64,000 nt of DNA from Peribacillus deserti (GTDB lineage Bacteria; Bacillota; Bacilli; Bacillales; DSM-1321): assembly GCF_016909175.1 (NCBI RefSeq), contig NZ_JAFBFI010000009.1, positions 62,001 to 126,000 of the forward strand, written 5' to 3'. The translations under genes were made by a program, and so were the position numbers. The notes beneath the pieces were generated by a model. The model had not been told where the DNA came from. It saw only the letters and a program-made list of their open reading frames with translations, and did not search any database. This document shows positions 9,297-20,326 of the stretch, piece after piece (positions within the stretch are counted from its first letter, which is position 1; the number at the start of each line of letters is the position of its first letter).

Positions 9297-10502
9297 TTAA
9301 AATAAATCTAAACCATCGCCTTCTTCTATCTTTTGCTCCGGATAAATAGTAACTGTCTCTACTCCATTAACAGCTTGCTCGACTAGCTCATTAAAGTCCA
9401 CAAAGCTTTCGTAAAAATTTACCTTTTCTCTCTTCGGCTTTGTTTTTGGGTTTGCTGGAGTGAAGACGGTACAGCAGTCTTCATAAGGCCTGTTGGAGAT
9501 CTCCAGTGTGTCGATTTCTGTTGCAATTTTCATAATATCTATTTTATCCATTGTAATAAGCGGACGGAGAACGGGAGTATTTGTGGCTTCATTAATGGCA
9601 AACATACTTTCAAGTGTCTGGCTGGCAACCTGGCCCAGGCTTTCTCCGGTTACTATGGCCAAAGCTTTTTGATTTTCACGGATCCTGTCGGCTACACGAA
9701 GCATCAATCTTCTTGTACTGGTCATCGTATAATTTTCCGGGATCTGTTTTTGTATCAGCTTTTGAATGTCTGTAAAAGGAACAATATGCAGAGTGATACG
9801 GCCGCTGACTGCAGCCAGCTTTCTGCAAAGATCCAATACTTTCTGTTTAGAGCGCTCACTTGTGAAAGGAGGGCTGTGAAAATGCACACATTCCAGGTCC
9901 AAACCTCTCTTCATCGACAAATAGCCTGCCACAGGACTGTCTATTCCTCCTGAAAGCATAAGCACAGCTTTGCCGCTGTTTCCTACAGGCAGTCCTCCCG
10001 CTCCCGGAATTATTTCGCCAGAGAGATATACCGCTTCTTTCCTGATCTCAACGCGTAAAGTTAAGTCTGGATTCTTCACGTTAACCGATATCCCCTCTAT
10101 ATTTTGCAAAATGTGGCCGCCCAGGATATGATTCACTTCATCTGTGTTATACGGATAGTTTTTATCTGATCTTCTGGTATTAATCTTGAAAGTAGAAATT
10201 CCGCTTAAATCCGATACATAGGCAAGTGCTGATTCTTTTACTGCCTCTATATCTCTTTCGGTTTTCATAGCAGGACTGAAGTTTTGAATGCCAAAAATAC
10301 CTGTAAGCTTACTAGCGACAGCCTTATGATCTTCACCATTTAATAACACATACATTCTATCTCTATCTGCCTCTACACGAATGCTCTTAAATTCCTGCAG
10401 AGCCCTTTTTATGTTGCTTTTCAGTTTATCTATAAATCCTTTTCGATTTTTTCCTTTTGTTGAAATTTCTCCATAACGGATTAATATGTGATCATATATC
10501 AT
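9297..10502 (-). CDS. thiI: tRNA 4-thiouridine synthase ThiI
   Basis: Inserts sulfur at uridine 8 of tRNA and has a role in thiazole synthesis in some bacteria. The 401-residue protein has an N-terminal ferredoxin-like part, a THUMP domain (about residues 60-165) and a PP-loop ATP pyrophosphatase domain with SGGIDSP at residues 184-190. The C-terminal rhodanese domain found in E. coli ThiI is absent, as is normal for Bacillus. It begins 2 nt after the iscS stop codon, consistent with a dedicated cysteine desulfurase feeding sulfur to ThiI. Confidence 0.95.
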   Translation of the reverse strand: MIYDHILIRYGEISTKGKNRKGFIDKLKSNIKRALQEFKSIRVEADRDRMYVLLNGEDHKAVASKLTGIFGIQNFSPAMKTERDIEAVKESALAYVSDLSGISTFKINTRRSDKNYPYNTDEVNHILGGHILQNIEGISVNVKNPDLTLRVEIRKEAVYLSGEIIPGAGGLPVGNSGKAVLMLSGGIDSPVAGYLSMKRGLDLECVHFHSPPFTSERSKQKVLDLCRKLAAVSGRITLHIVPFTDIQKLIQKQIPENYTMTSTRRLMLRVADRIRENQKALAIVTGESLGQVASQTLESMFAINEATNTPVLRPLITMDKIDIMKIATEIDTLEISNRPYEDCCTVFTPANPKTKPKREKVNFYESFVDFNELVEQAVNGVETVTIYPEQKIEEGDGLDLF

Positions 10503-10504
10503 AT

Positions 10505-11650
10505 TTACCTCATTACCTCTCGTAGTTTGATAATCGCTTCTTTTGCTGCAGCAATAACAGATTCTGCCTCGGCAGCCGTATTGTGATAGGAAAGACTGAT
10601 TCGTACTGTACTTTCTGCACGCGCTTCATCCTTAAACATGGCAAGCACCGTGCTGCTTATCGTTTTTCTTTTAGAAGAGCAGGCACTGGTTGTAGACACA
10701 AAAATGTTTTTTTCTTCAAGGGCGTGTACGAAAACCTCTGATTTAAGCCCGGGAATGGAGAAATTTAAAATATGGGGAGCTGAATCTTTTTCGGGCGAAT
10801 TAATTACAGTTCCTTCTATTTTGTTCAATCCTTCCTTAAGCTGATTCCTGACTTTAATCATTTTGGAAATTTCTCTATCCCGCATCTCCATTGTCATCCT
10901 CAATGCTTTTGCCATGGCAACAATCCCCGCTACATTTTCAGTGCCTGAGCGAAATTTCCATTCCTGGCTTCCTCCTGAAAATAAAGGAGAAATATGGACT
11001 CCATCTCTTATATATAAAACTCCGCTTCCCTTTAATCCATGAAATTTATGTGCTGAAATAGTGAGCAGATCAATTTTACACTTTTTTATATCAAGCGGAA
11101 CCTTACCAGCTCCTTGAACATAATCCACGTGGAATATTACTTTCGGATATTTGGATAATATGTTCCCGATTTCCTGGATAGGCTGCAGCGTTCCGACTTC
11201 ATTATTAACATGCATAACAGAAACTAGAATCGTATCAGAGCGCAAGGAACGCAAAAGGTCCTTTGCTGAAATCCTGCCCTGTGAATCCACCTCCAAGTAC
11301 GTTACATCAAAATCAAATTCTTCACTTAGCTGTCGGAAAGCCTCCAGTACGGACGGGTGTTCTACAGCAGTCGTGATCATATGCTTCCCGCGCTTTGCAT
11401 GGATAAGAGCTGTTCCCTTAACAGCCAGGTTATTGCCCTCCGTACCGCCAGATGTAAATAACACCTCCGACTCTTTCACCTGTAATAAATCAGCAATCTG
11501 CTGCCGGGATTTAGAAAGAAGCTTCTCGGACGCTGCTCCTAATGAATGCAGTGAGGATGGATTGCCGAAAAAGTTTTCAGAAACCTTCATAAATGAGTCA
11601 AGTACTTCTTTATATGGTTTTGTTGTTGCACTGTTATCGAAATATATCAA
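10505..11650 (-). CDS. nifZ: Cysteine desulfurase dedicated to ThiI (NifZ/IscS type)
   Basis: PLP enzyme that converts cysteine to alanine and a protein persulfide; in B. subtilis NifZ passes that sulfur to ThiI. The PLP lysine lies in SAHKFHGLKG near residue 200 and the persulfide cysteine in STTSACSSKR near residue 323. I start at the TTG at 11650, which gives MIYFDNSATT: AAGGTG lies 6 nt upstream. An ATG 15 nt earlier has no proper ribosome site. The gene is essentially abutted to thiI. Confidence 0.93.
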   Translation of the reverse strand: MIYFDNSATTKPYKEVLDSFMKVSENFFGNPSSLHSLGAASEKLLSKSRQQIADLLQVKESEVLFTSGGTEGNNLAVKGTALIHAKRGKHMITTAVEHPSVLEAFRQLSEEFDFDVTYLEVDSQGRISAKDLLRSLRSDTILVSVMHVNNEVGTLQPIQEIGNILSKYPKVIFHVDYVQGAGKVPLDIKKCKIDLLTISAHKFHGLKGSGVLYIRDGVHISPLFSGGSQEWKFRSGTENVAGIVAMAKALRMTMEMRDREISKMIKVRNQLKEGLNKIEGTVINSPEKDSAPHILNFSIPGLKSEVFVHALEEKNIFVSTTSACSSKRKTISSTVLAMFKDEARAESTVRISLSYHNTAAEAESVIAAAKEAIIKLREVMR

Positions 11651-11760
11651 CTTATACACCTTCATTCCTGCTCGAAAAATTGCGATTATTTGTAGTATGC
11701 TTCCAAAAAACGATTCACTCTATAAAAAACCCGCTTTCTAATATGTTTGATCATTAAAAA

Positions 11761-11788
11761 AGAAAAGTCTCCTTTAAAAAAAGAGACT
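11761..11788 (-). terminator. Terminator after ezrA
   Basis: AGTCTC and GAGACT pair on the minus strand, followed by TTTTCTTTTTT. Confidence 0.75.
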
Positions 11789-11806
11789 GATGTTCATTAT
11801 ATATAG

Positions 11807-13492
11807 TTAAGATTCAAGTTCAAGTTCAATTCTTTTCAGGCAGCCCGGCTCTACCTTTTCAAGTACCGCAGCAGCCTGTTCTAAAGCTTCCTGGTATTGG
11901 AAATTATGAAAGTTATTTTCTGCTTTTCTCAGTCCTTCAGCGACCGAAGGATATTTACTTCTATAACGGTTGCCGTATTGTATAACTTTTTCCGCAATAA
12001 CCATATGCTCCACAAGGTCTTTTGATAGATCATATAGCTTTTCTACGGATGTCTCAGCCTTTTCCAGATAAATGCGTACGGAAGCCATATCAAGCGGTAT
12101 TTCTTCCAGTTTATCCTCCACATCAGACAAACTTTCCCTTACCTCACCAACATAGGACACATAGTCTGAAGGAAGTCCTGGAATATTGCTTTTACTTATC
12201 ATACGGGAAATTTCCGACATGCGCTTTTTAAGAGTATTTACCGTATCTCTTGCTTCGAGCTCATCTTTTCTCAGGGCATGAAGCTTAGCCGTAAATACAG
12301 CCTGTTCTTCTTTTAGCTGCTGCATTTGCTCCTCAAGCTCTCTCAATTCATCGCTAAGTATAGATTGAGCCTGATTATCTTGATCAAGCTTATTTTGAAT
12401 CAGCAGAAACCTCTTAGAGACCTGGCTGACCATTTTATCCATATTCCTTTGGAATTCAAGGTCATTTTCGGGTAAATGATAACTTTGAAGCACCTTGGAT
12501 GTTTCCGTTTTTAATTTCTCATTTTCAAATTCGAGAATCGAGATATCTTCATTCAAGACTGGATGATTTTGATAAATATATTGTCTTGCCATAACTTCCT
12601 TCTCAAGCAGATCATATAAATCATTAACGCTTTCTTGCATGTCTGCAATTCCATTCTTAGCTTCAGATGTTTCTCCTGCTTCTAAATAGCTTCGGTAAAC
12701 GTCCAGCTCACTTTCAAGCCTGTCCATTTCTGTTTCAAATTGAATATGCTCCAAAAGATAGCCCTGAGCGCTCATTTCAGCAAAACCGGATTTTAACTCT
12801 TCTAATTGTGATGGGATTCCCGTCTGGGTTTCCAGCAGTAATTCAGGGATCAGCTCCATTTTCTCCTGTACACTATTCAGCAAGGACTTAATCAGCAATA
12901 AATGCTCCCTGGCCTTCAAATAATTCCCATTCACTGTGCATTCATCGAATTCCCCAAGCTTCTGAACTACTTCCTCTAATATACTTTCAAGCTTCCCAGC
13001 GGCTTTAGAGTAGGAATGTCTGTGCGCTAATAACGATTTTTTCAAGCTGCGGTATGTTTCTTTTAATTCTTCAATTTCTGCCCTGTTTTTTTCTTCACTG
13101 CCTACAAGTTCATTTAGCTCATCTAAGATCTTTTGAATACTTTTCTCTATTTCTACAAGCTTAGTTTCTATCAGTTTTTGAACCTCTTTGGATCTTTTAA
13201 AGCGGAATCGGTCAGCATATTCCTCTCCGTCGAACAATAGCTCTTCTATTTGGGGCATATGAAGAGTGATAATTTCGTCCCACTCTCTTCTCCACCGTTC
13301 AAACATCTCTTCTGTTTCACCAGTCATATTTAATTGTTTCACTTTGGACAGCTCATCCAAAACAGGGCGGTTCATAATGTCCATTTTCCAGGCTTCCAGC
13401 CTGTCTAGTTCTTTATAGTGTTTCTTTTTTGAAAAATAACCTAATGTAAAAAATAACAAAATGATCAGTATGGCAATAATTATGTATTCCAT
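11807..13492 (-). CDS. ezrA: Septation ring formation regulator EzrA
   Basis: Membrane-anchored negative regulator of FtsZ ring assembly that also links FtsZ to the wall-synthesis machinery. One N-terminal transmembrane helix (MEYIIIAILIILLFFTLGYF, residues 1-20) is followed by some 540 residues of almost continuous coiled coil/spectrin-like helices. The conserved Y-R-x-x-F patch near the C terminus is visible as AEGLRKAENNFHNFQYQEALEQA. Length (561 aa) is normal. Located between iscS and the yttP region as in B. subtilis, though without braB and hisJ alongside. Confidence 0.95.
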   Translation of the reverse strand: MEYIIIAILIILLFFTLGYFSKKKHYKELDRLEAWKMDIMNRPVLDELSKVKQLNMTGETEEMFERWRREWDEIITLHMPQIEELLFDGEEYADRFRFKRSKEVQKLIETKLVEIEKSIQKILDELNELVGSEEKNRAEIEELKETYRSLKKSLLAHRHSYSKAAGKLESILEEVVQKLGEFDECTVNGNYLKAREHLLLIKSLLNSVQEKMELIPELLLETQTGIPSQLEELKSGFAEMSAQGYLLEHIQFETEMDRLESELDVYRSYLEAGETSEAKNGIADMQESVNDLYDLLEKEVMARQYIYQNHPVLNEDISILEFENEKLKTETSKVLQSYHLPENDLEFQRNMDKMVSQVSKRFLLIQNKLDQDNQAQSILSDELRELEEQMQQLKEEQAVFTAKLHALRKDELEARDTVNTLKKRMSEISRMISKSNIPGLPSDYVSYVGEVRESLSDVEDKLEEIPLDMASVRIYLEKAETSVEKLYDLSKDLVEHMVIAEKVIQYGNRYRSKYPSVAEGLRKAENNFHNFQYQEALEQAAAVLEKVEPGCLKRIELELES

Positions 13493-14010
13493 CTCAGGCC
13501 CCCTGCTCTAAGGAAAAAATCAATCTATATACAACATCCATAGTTATAATTAATGTCAATGCTTTTATGATACCATGTTCACAATCATTTTTAACTAGAA
13601 AAATGATTTTTTTTGGATAATTTATTTCCAAATCTTGTTACTATGCAATTCCTTGTATTATTTTTCATCTCGTTTCACCAAAACTCATTCTAATACTATT
13701 ACAGAATAGTTATGGCAAAAGTGTAATAAACAAAGAATCAATTTAATTATAGCAACTTTAGCGGATGATTACCCTTAATACATCTTTAGTAATATTATAT
13801 TAAAATTCGGCTAAGGGAGAATGGACCTAACTTCTTTCAATCGAAGGGGGCATTTCTTTAAAGGAACTTAAAAATTCAGGTGGAAAAATAGAGGATTAAC
13901 TGTTATGAAATGATTTTTTGAGCAGAATGAGGTCTTAGAGAAGCTAGACTTTCATCTTTATCTTATTCTTCTCATTGGAATGGGAGGCTGCATTTCTAAG
14001 TACAGCCTTA
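13493..14010. other. 518-bp intergenic region without a recognisable gene
   Basis: AT-rich sequence between ezrA and yttP, both minus. No ORF with a ribosome site is visible on either strand. A TTGACA at about 13560 on the minus strand could be an ezrA -35 box but its -10 partner is poor. An AGGCTG/CAGCCT inverted repeat near 13987-14008 follows yttP but has no T run. B. subtilis has hisJ at this place; no remnant of it is visible. Confidence 0.5.
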
Positions 14011-14667
14011 CTATAAGACCACTTCCTCACCTGCAAGAACAAGAGGAAATTCCTTAGGTGCGTCTATGATATTTCTGTCGATAAACTCATATAATTCTTC
14101 GAGATATTTCATAGTGAAGTATTCTTCCTGGGGAAATTGATATAAAACTTCCATTGAATATTGTGCATGCAAAAGCGGGGCAGACATAAGCCCTTTTAAT
14201 TGCAATATAAAGATAGGCAGAGACATGCTTCTAAAGACGCCTTTTTGTATACCTGTCTCCATAAGTGCTTGAAGATAGAACTTCTCTTTCGTCCAATAGG
14301 TAGATAGAATTTCTCTATTCAGGCTTGAATCAAAAGAAATTTCACTGTACACAAATTTTGCGGCAAGATAATTCTTTCTTTGAAATAGAAGAATTTCCTT
14401 TACCAGGCTTTTTAAGCATGCAGCTGGATCGCAGGATTGTATGGTTTCGAGATGGTTTTCAATCAACTGCAGGTATTCTTCAAGAAAAGAAGTAAAGCAA
14501 TATTCGAGCAGACCATTCTTATTTTTGAAATAATAAGAGATCGTTGCAGAGTTGACTCCTGCTCTATTTGAAATATCTCTTACAGATGTTGCATGATACC
14601 CTTTTATTTGAAAAAGATATAAGGCAGCTTCAATGATCGCTTCTTTTGTTTCATTTTTCCGGCTCAA
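14011..14667 (-). CDS. yttP: TetR/AcrR family regulator YttP
   Basis: 218-residue transcriptional repressor. The N-terminal helix-turn-helix is clear: KEAIIEAALYLFQIKGYHATSVRDISNRAGVNSATISYYFKNKNGLLEYCF (residues about 7-57 in two pieces of the usual pattern). The C-terminal ligand domain is variable and shows no feature identifying the ligand. It is divergent from ytsP with about 150 bp between them, as in B. subtilis. Targets cannot be deduced; autoregulation would be usual for the family. Confidence 0.88.
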   Translation of the reverse strand: MSRKNETKEAIIEAALYLFQIKGYHATSVRDISNRAGVNSATISYYFKNKNGLLEYCFTSFLEEYLQLIENHLETIQSCDPAACLKSLVKEILLFQRKNYLAAKFVYSEISFDSSLNREILSTYWTKEKFYLQALMETGIQKGVFRSMSLPIFILQLKGLMSAPLLHAQYSMEVLYQFPQEEYFTMKYLEELYEFIDRNIIDAPKEFPLVLAGEEVVL

Positions 14668-14731
14668 AACGTTTCACCTGCTCTTTCAGAAGTCCTTTCT
14701 TAATATATTCTTGATATGACTATATTTTCCT

Positions 14732-14759
14732 TTGAAAAATACTCGACAAACTATATGAT
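14732..14759 (+). promoter_or_regulatory. Likely sigma-A promoter of ytsP
   Basis: TTGAAA, a 16-bp spacer and TATGAT, about 57 nt upstream of the ytsP start codon. Confidence 0.5.
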
Positions 14760-14816
14760 TAAACTACAAACCAGCCACTAAATATGTTGAAATAGATAGA
14801 AAAAGGAGAGAAACCT

Positions 14817-15296
14817 ATGTTTAATGTTCAATCATACAGCGGTACAAAAGAAAAAGATTATGAGCTTGTGATCAAACAGCTTAAAGCGCTTATTGAAGAT
14901 GAACCAAACAGAATTGCCAATCTAAGCAATGCTGCTGCGCTGCTTACCCAATTCCTAGATCGTGTTAACTGGGTTGGCTTTTACTTAATGGATGGAAAGG
15001 AATTAGTTCTCGGACCTTTCCAGGGCCTTCCAGCTTGTGTAAGAATTCCACTCGGCAAAGGGGTATGCGGGACTTCAGCCACGAAGGAAGCAACAGTCCG
15101 TGTAGAAGATGTTCACCAATTTCCTGGACATATAGCATGTGATGCTGCTTCTCAATCGGAAATTGTAATACCTCTGCTGGTAAATGGCGAGCTGCTCGGT
15201 GTTCTAGATATTGATAGTCCTGAGAAAAATAGATTCGACGAAAAGGATCAGGAAATGTTGGAAAAATTCGTAAAAACTCTTGTTGAGCACTTGTAA
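14817..15296 (+). CDS. ytsP: Free methionine-(R)-sulfoxide reductase (GAF domain)
   Basis: Single GAF-domain enzyme of the fRMsr family, which reduces free methionine-R-sulfoxide with thioredoxin. All three conserved cysteines are present: Cys74 in LPACVRI, Cys84 in GKGVCGT (the segment carrying the family's active-site loop) and Cys108 in HIACDAASQSEIV. At 159 residues the length is normal. AAAAGGAGAG precedes the ATG. It converges on dgcP with a shared perfect-stem terminator. Confidence 0.92.
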   Translation: MFNVQSYSGTKEKDYELVIKQLKALIEDEPNRIANLSNAAALLTQFLDRVNWVGFYLMDGKELVLGPFQGLPACVRIPLGKGVCGTSATKEATVRVEDVHQFPGHIACDAASQSEIVIPLLVNGELLGVLDIDSPEKNRFDEKDQEMLEKFVKTLVEHL

Positions 15297-15306
15297 TATA
15301 CCTCAG

Positions 15307-15342
15307 ACAAAACGCCCAATCCATTAGGATTGGGCGTTTTGT
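15307..15342. terminator. Bidirectional terminator between ytsP and dgcP
   Basis: A perfect 16-bp stem (ACAAAACGCCCAATCC and its complement) with an ATTA loop, A-rich on one side and T-rich on the other, placed between convergent genes. Confidence 0.93.
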
Positions 15343-15354
15343 CTCACATCATTT

Positions 15355-17292
15355 TCAGGGCAGCAGCACAATGTCATCTTCATGGATAATAAGTTTGTTT
15401 TTTCCGGATTTTTTTGCTCTATATAATGCTTCGTCTGCACGCTTGAAGAGCGATTTGGCTGAATCCATACGGCCTTTTTTCCAATGTGACATTCCGGAGG
15501 AAATCGTAACCTTTGGATTTGAAGTCATATTAACCTTTTCCACCAGCCTCTTTGCAATAGCTACACCGATGGACAAAGGAACATCCGGCAGATACACAGC
15601 CAGCTCTTCACCGCCCCATCTGGCTCCTATATCTGTACCTCGGATATTTTTCAGAATCAAATTGGCAACCTGCACAAGAACCTCATCCCCAACCTGATGC
15701 CCATACGTATCATTAACAATTTTAAAATCATCAATATCCATAAGAATAAAAGTTCCCTGTTCGTCTTTTTCAAAGGAAGAGGCAATTTTCTCATCCAGAA
15801 AGTTTCTTGAGAACAGCTTTGTCAGGGAATCAGTGATAACCATTTTTTCAAGCTCTTCCCTCAGCATCGAATTAGCAAATGCAAGAGTGGAATGATGAAT
15901 GAGAGACTGCAGCAGTTTAAACATATCAAAAGTAAAAAAATAGGGGTCCTGATGCAAAACCACAGCATACCCTTTAAGTGAATCAATTTGGATCATCGGA
16001 ACAGCCATAATAGAACGGTACTTCTTATTTAATATCGCCTCCTGTACAGCCGTATCCCCAATATACAAAGGCTCTCTGTCTATCGTTATTTTTTTTGTTA
16101 AAAACTCAATGTAAGAAGCTGAATCCTGCCTATGGAAAAAATCCGTACTTTCCACCAGAACAGCAGGCTGTTGATTTGAGCCCAGTGTAATAAAGCCAAT
16201 CTCCTCTGCCTGAAAGCTTTTGCTAATCTGATTTCGCATATAAAGGATAGTATCACTTAGACGGAGATTAGAGTTTAATTTATGAGACGTTTCATTTATC
16301 AGCTGCAAATCGGCAACAAGGCGCTTGGACTGCTGATACAGCTGAGCATTTTCAAGCGCTCCTCCTGCCGTATTGGCCAAAAGCCTTATAAACTCTACCT
16401 CATCCTTTGGAAAAACGACCGTATTGGCTGCAATAACCTGAAGAACTCCATATACTCCCTGTTTCCCTTTCAGTGGAGCATATAAAGAAGATATTCTATG
16501 AAGCCGCGAATCTTCCATTTGAATAGTGCCTGTTAAAAAGGCTTGCATAGCTGCTGTATTTTCACTGTCATATTCTAATCCCTTAATCGGCAGGCCCTTA
16601 TGGCTGCTGTTGTCATGAGAAAGGAGCAGGTAATAGGTAAAATCGGGATACACATCTTGAAGAGTGTGAATAATTTCTTCAAGAACAGCATCCATATTCA
16701 TGGAAGAGTGAAATTTTTCTGTCACTCGAAAGAGCTGTTTATAGCGCTTTTCTTCCTGGCCCATATTGGAAAGGCTTTTAGCCGCCTTTATTAAATTCGT
16801 ACATTCCCCCGCTAATCTTTCCAGCTCCTGGAATTCTATTAAATCCAAAGAGCCCTGATCATTTTCCTTGATTGCTAATATACCCACTAATTGATGATGC
16901 GCTCTTAATGGCAATACCAGCCTAAATTCGCTTAGACCAGGACAGGGAGGTTCATTATAAAAGACTTTCATATGAGTTTTTTGAATTAAAGGATCGGCTG
17001 GATTCACATGTAGACTGCTGCTGCCTTCCATGAGCGTTGAAGATGCTTCCGTTATAAGTTCCTGCTTCCACTCGTCATATTTCATAAAAATAATCGTTTC
17101 AGTATCCAGGATTTCTTCCAGAGACTTGAGTAAAGCTGATATATATTCTTCAAACCTTATGTATCCATTATCAACGTCCAGTAAATCAAAAAAGGAACTC
17201 TTTAATTCCCCAGACCATTTACTTTTATGCAAGTTCATTCCACTCATCCCTATTTCAATATCTGCCAGCTTGTCTCTGATTAACCGCAACAA
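15355..17292 (-). CDS. dgcP: GAF-GGDEF diguanylate cyclase DgcP
   Basis: Makes cyclic di-GMP from two GTP. Two GAF-like regions (about residues 50-170 and 190-320, with a third GAF-like stretch to about 480) precede a GGDEF domain beginning ITDSLTKLFSRNFLDEKI. The active-site signature is GGEEL, a functional variant. Five residues before it is RGTD, which fits the RxxD inhibitory site for product feedback. There is no membrane segment, so it is cytoplasmic, as is B. subtilis DgcP (YtrP). At 645 aa it is somewhat longer than that homologue (about 580). The input ligand of the GAF domains is unknown. Confidence 0.9.
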   Translation of the reverse strand: MLRLIRDKLADIEIGMSGMNLHKSKWSGELKSSFFDLLDVDNGYIRFEEYISALLKSLEEILDTETIIFMKYDEWKQELITEASSTLMEGSSSLHVNPADPLIQKTHMKVFYNEPPCPGLSEFRLVLPLRAHHQLVGILAIKENDQGSLDLIEFQELERLAGECTNLIKAAKSLSNMGQEEKRYKQLFRVTEKFHSSMNMDAVLEEIIHTLQDVYPDFTYYLLLSHDNSSHKGLPIKGLEYDSENTAAMQAFLTGTIQMEDSRLHRISSLYAPLKGKQGVYGVLQVIAANTVVFPKDEVEFIRLLANTAGGALENAQLYQQSKRLVADLQLINETSHKLNSNLRLSDTILYMRNQISKSFQAEEIGFITLGSNQQPAVLVESTDFFHRQDSASYIEFLTKKITIDREPLYIGDTAVQEAILNKKYRSIMAVPMIQIDSLKGYAVVLHQDPYFFTFDMFKLLQSLIHHSTLAFANSMLREELEKMVITDSLTKLFSRNFLDEKIASSFEKDEQGTFILMDIDDFKIVNDTYGHQVGDEVLVQVANLILKNIRGTDIGARWGGEELAVYLPDVPLSIGVAIAKRLVEKVNMTSNPKVTISSGMSHWKKGRMDSAKSLFKRADEALYRAKKSGKNKLIIHEDDIVLLP

Positions 17293-17571
17293 TGTATATA
17301 CATCATTATAAACTTTATTTAGTAAAATTTCCCTTAAAAATGTGTAGAAATTTTTTTACCTTTGGTTAAACAATATGTGTTGTTTATCAAACAAGCTGAT
17401 GCTGTACAGCTGGATCCCCTAAAAACCTGAGACTGAACGATAATGATTTTCTAATCTTGGCACCAGTAACACCGCCATCCGATCCTTTTTGATTTACGAT
17501 ATTATTATCAACTCTATCTTTTAATTTGGTTTACCCTTTTAAAAATAACGAAATGCTGTCTGTAAAGGCTA

Positions 17572-17600
17572 TTGACTTTATTATCATTAAGTAATATAAT
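17572..17600 (+). promoter_or_regulatory. Strong sigma-A promoter of rpsD
   Basis: TTGACT, 17-bp spacer, TATAAT: a near-consensus promoter, with the expected start near 17607 and a leader of about 185 nt. Confidence 0.9.
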
Positions 17601-17637
17601 GACTTTTGTGTAAAATATCGCAGCCTATGTGAATACT

Positions 17638-17731
17638 TATACGTATTTCATTTTGTTCCTCGCATATGTGAGGTGCATCTCGTAACCCTGTGCTGCTAGG
17701 GCGAAGGTGCATGAAAACATAATGGCGTATA
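17638..17731 (+). ncRNA. S4 (rpsD) mRNA leader, autoregulatory
   Basis: Structured 5' leader of the type by which ribosomal protein S4 represses its own mRNA in Bacillus. The outer stem TATACG (17638) pairs with CGTATA (17726); inside it are CCTC/GAGG (17658-17673) and CCCT/AGGG (about 17685-17701) hairpins, and GGTGCAT occurs twice (17672 and 17706), as in the known double-pseudoknot leader. It lies between the promoter and the rpsD ribosome site. No intrinsic terminator is visible inside it, so control at translation is more likely than attenuation. Confidence 0.85.
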
Positions 17732-17791
17732 ATCTTAATCACATCTGTTTTTATTTTACCAAAATAAAAACACTTAAAGGAGGAGTCATTC

Positions 17792-18394
17792 ATGGCTCGC
17801 TATACTGGCCCAAGCTGGAAATTATCCCGCCGCCTAGGCATTTCATTAACTGGAACTGGTAAGGAATTAGAAAAACGTCCTTACGCTCCTGGACAACATG
17901 GTCCAAACCAACGTAAAAAGCTTTCTGAATACGGATTGCAACTACAAGAAAAACAAAAACTTCGTCATATGTTCGGAGTAAATGAGCGTCAATTCCGTAC
18001 AACTTTTGACAGAGCTAGCAAAATGCAAGGTAAACACGGTGAAAACTTCATGATTCTTCTTGAAAGCCGCCTTGATAACCTAGTATACCGTCTTGGCTTA
18101 GCTCGTACACGCCGTCAGGCTCGTCAGCTAGTTAACCACGGTCACATCACTGTTGATGGAAGCCGCGTAGATATCCCATCTTACCGCGTGCAGCCTGGCC
18201 AAACAATCGGCCTTCGCGAAAAATCCCGCAACCTTGATATCGTTAAAGAAGCAATCGACGTTAACAACTTTGTTCCAGACTACGTAACTTTCGATGCTGA
18301 CAAATTAGAAGGTACTTTCACTCGTTTACCAGAACGTTCTGAAATGCCTGCTGAAATTAACGAAGCTCTTATCGTTGAGTTCTACTCTCGTTAA
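17792..18394 (+). CDS. rpsD: 30S ribosomal protein S4
   Basis: Primary 16S rRNA binding protein of the small subunit, 200 aa. Typical landmarks: [25 protein letters not shown] at the N terminus (no zinc cysteines, the C- form), [19 protein letters not shown], and the S4 RNA-binding domain from [27 protein letters not shown] onward. AAAGGAGGAG precedes the ATG. Codon use is strongly biased as expected for a ribosomal protein. Standing alone with its own leader and terminator is normal in Bacillus. Confidence 0.98.
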   Translation: MARYTGPSWKLSRRLGISLTGTGKELEKRPYAPGQHGPNQRKKLSEYGLQLQEKQKLRHMFGVNERQFRTTFDRASKMQGKHGENFMILLESRLDNLVYRLGLARTRRQARQLVNHGHITVDGSRVDIPSYRVQPGQTIGLREKSRNLDIVKEAIDVNNFVPDYVTFDADKLEGTFTRLPERSEMPAEINEALIVEFYSR

Positions 18395-18402
18395 TGAATA
18401 TG

Positions 18403-18435
18403 AAAGACAGATCCTCTTGGATCTGTCTTTTTTTC
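18403..18435 (+). terminator. Terminator after rpsD
   Basis: AAAGACAGATCC and GGATCTGTCTTT form a 12-bp perfect stem with a TCTT loop and a T run. Confidence 0.93.
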
Positions 18436-18601
18436 TGTTCTCTTATATATACGCCTGGTATTGTCCACAAATTAAACATATGCCCTGGGCTGTCGAAAAT
18501 TCAATCTCACTGCTGATACGCCCCAGAACATAATTAACATACGAGTAAAAATATAATGGGCAGGCAAGTTGGAATGGAGAGCAGAACGTCAAAGTAAAAA
18601 A

Positions 18602-18632
18602 CACCGGAATATATTCTCCGGTGTTCTGCCCT
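18602..18632 (-). terminator. Terminator after tyrS
   Basis: CACCGGA and TCCGGTG form a stem immediately downstream of the tyrS stop codon, with TTTTTTAC on the minus-strand side. Confidence 0.75.
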
Positions 18633-18633
18633 C

Positions 18634-20175
<1,542 letters not shown>

Positions 20176-20180
20176 CTTTT

Positions 20181-20210
20181 ATCATATTTCTATTAATGAA
20201 TTTTTATCAA
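20181..20210 (-). promoter_or_regulatory. Candidate promoter of the tyrS leader
   Basis: On the minus strand TTGATA, an 18-bp spacer and TATGAT, placed just upstream of the start of the T-box. A TTGACA a little further upstream is an alternative. Confidence 0.5.
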
Positions 20211-20326
20211 ATTTTAGCGCTGATGTCAAATGTATTTTTACCGGCGTAATTTGAAAAATGACGAAAATTGGGGATATTACAAGTCTATTTATGCTATAAT
20301 GTATCTGATTTTAGGGGGTTGATAAA

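Noticed and set aside
13987-14008. Terminator after yttP
   Set aside because: AGGCTG/CAGCCT can pair but no T run follows on the minus strand.
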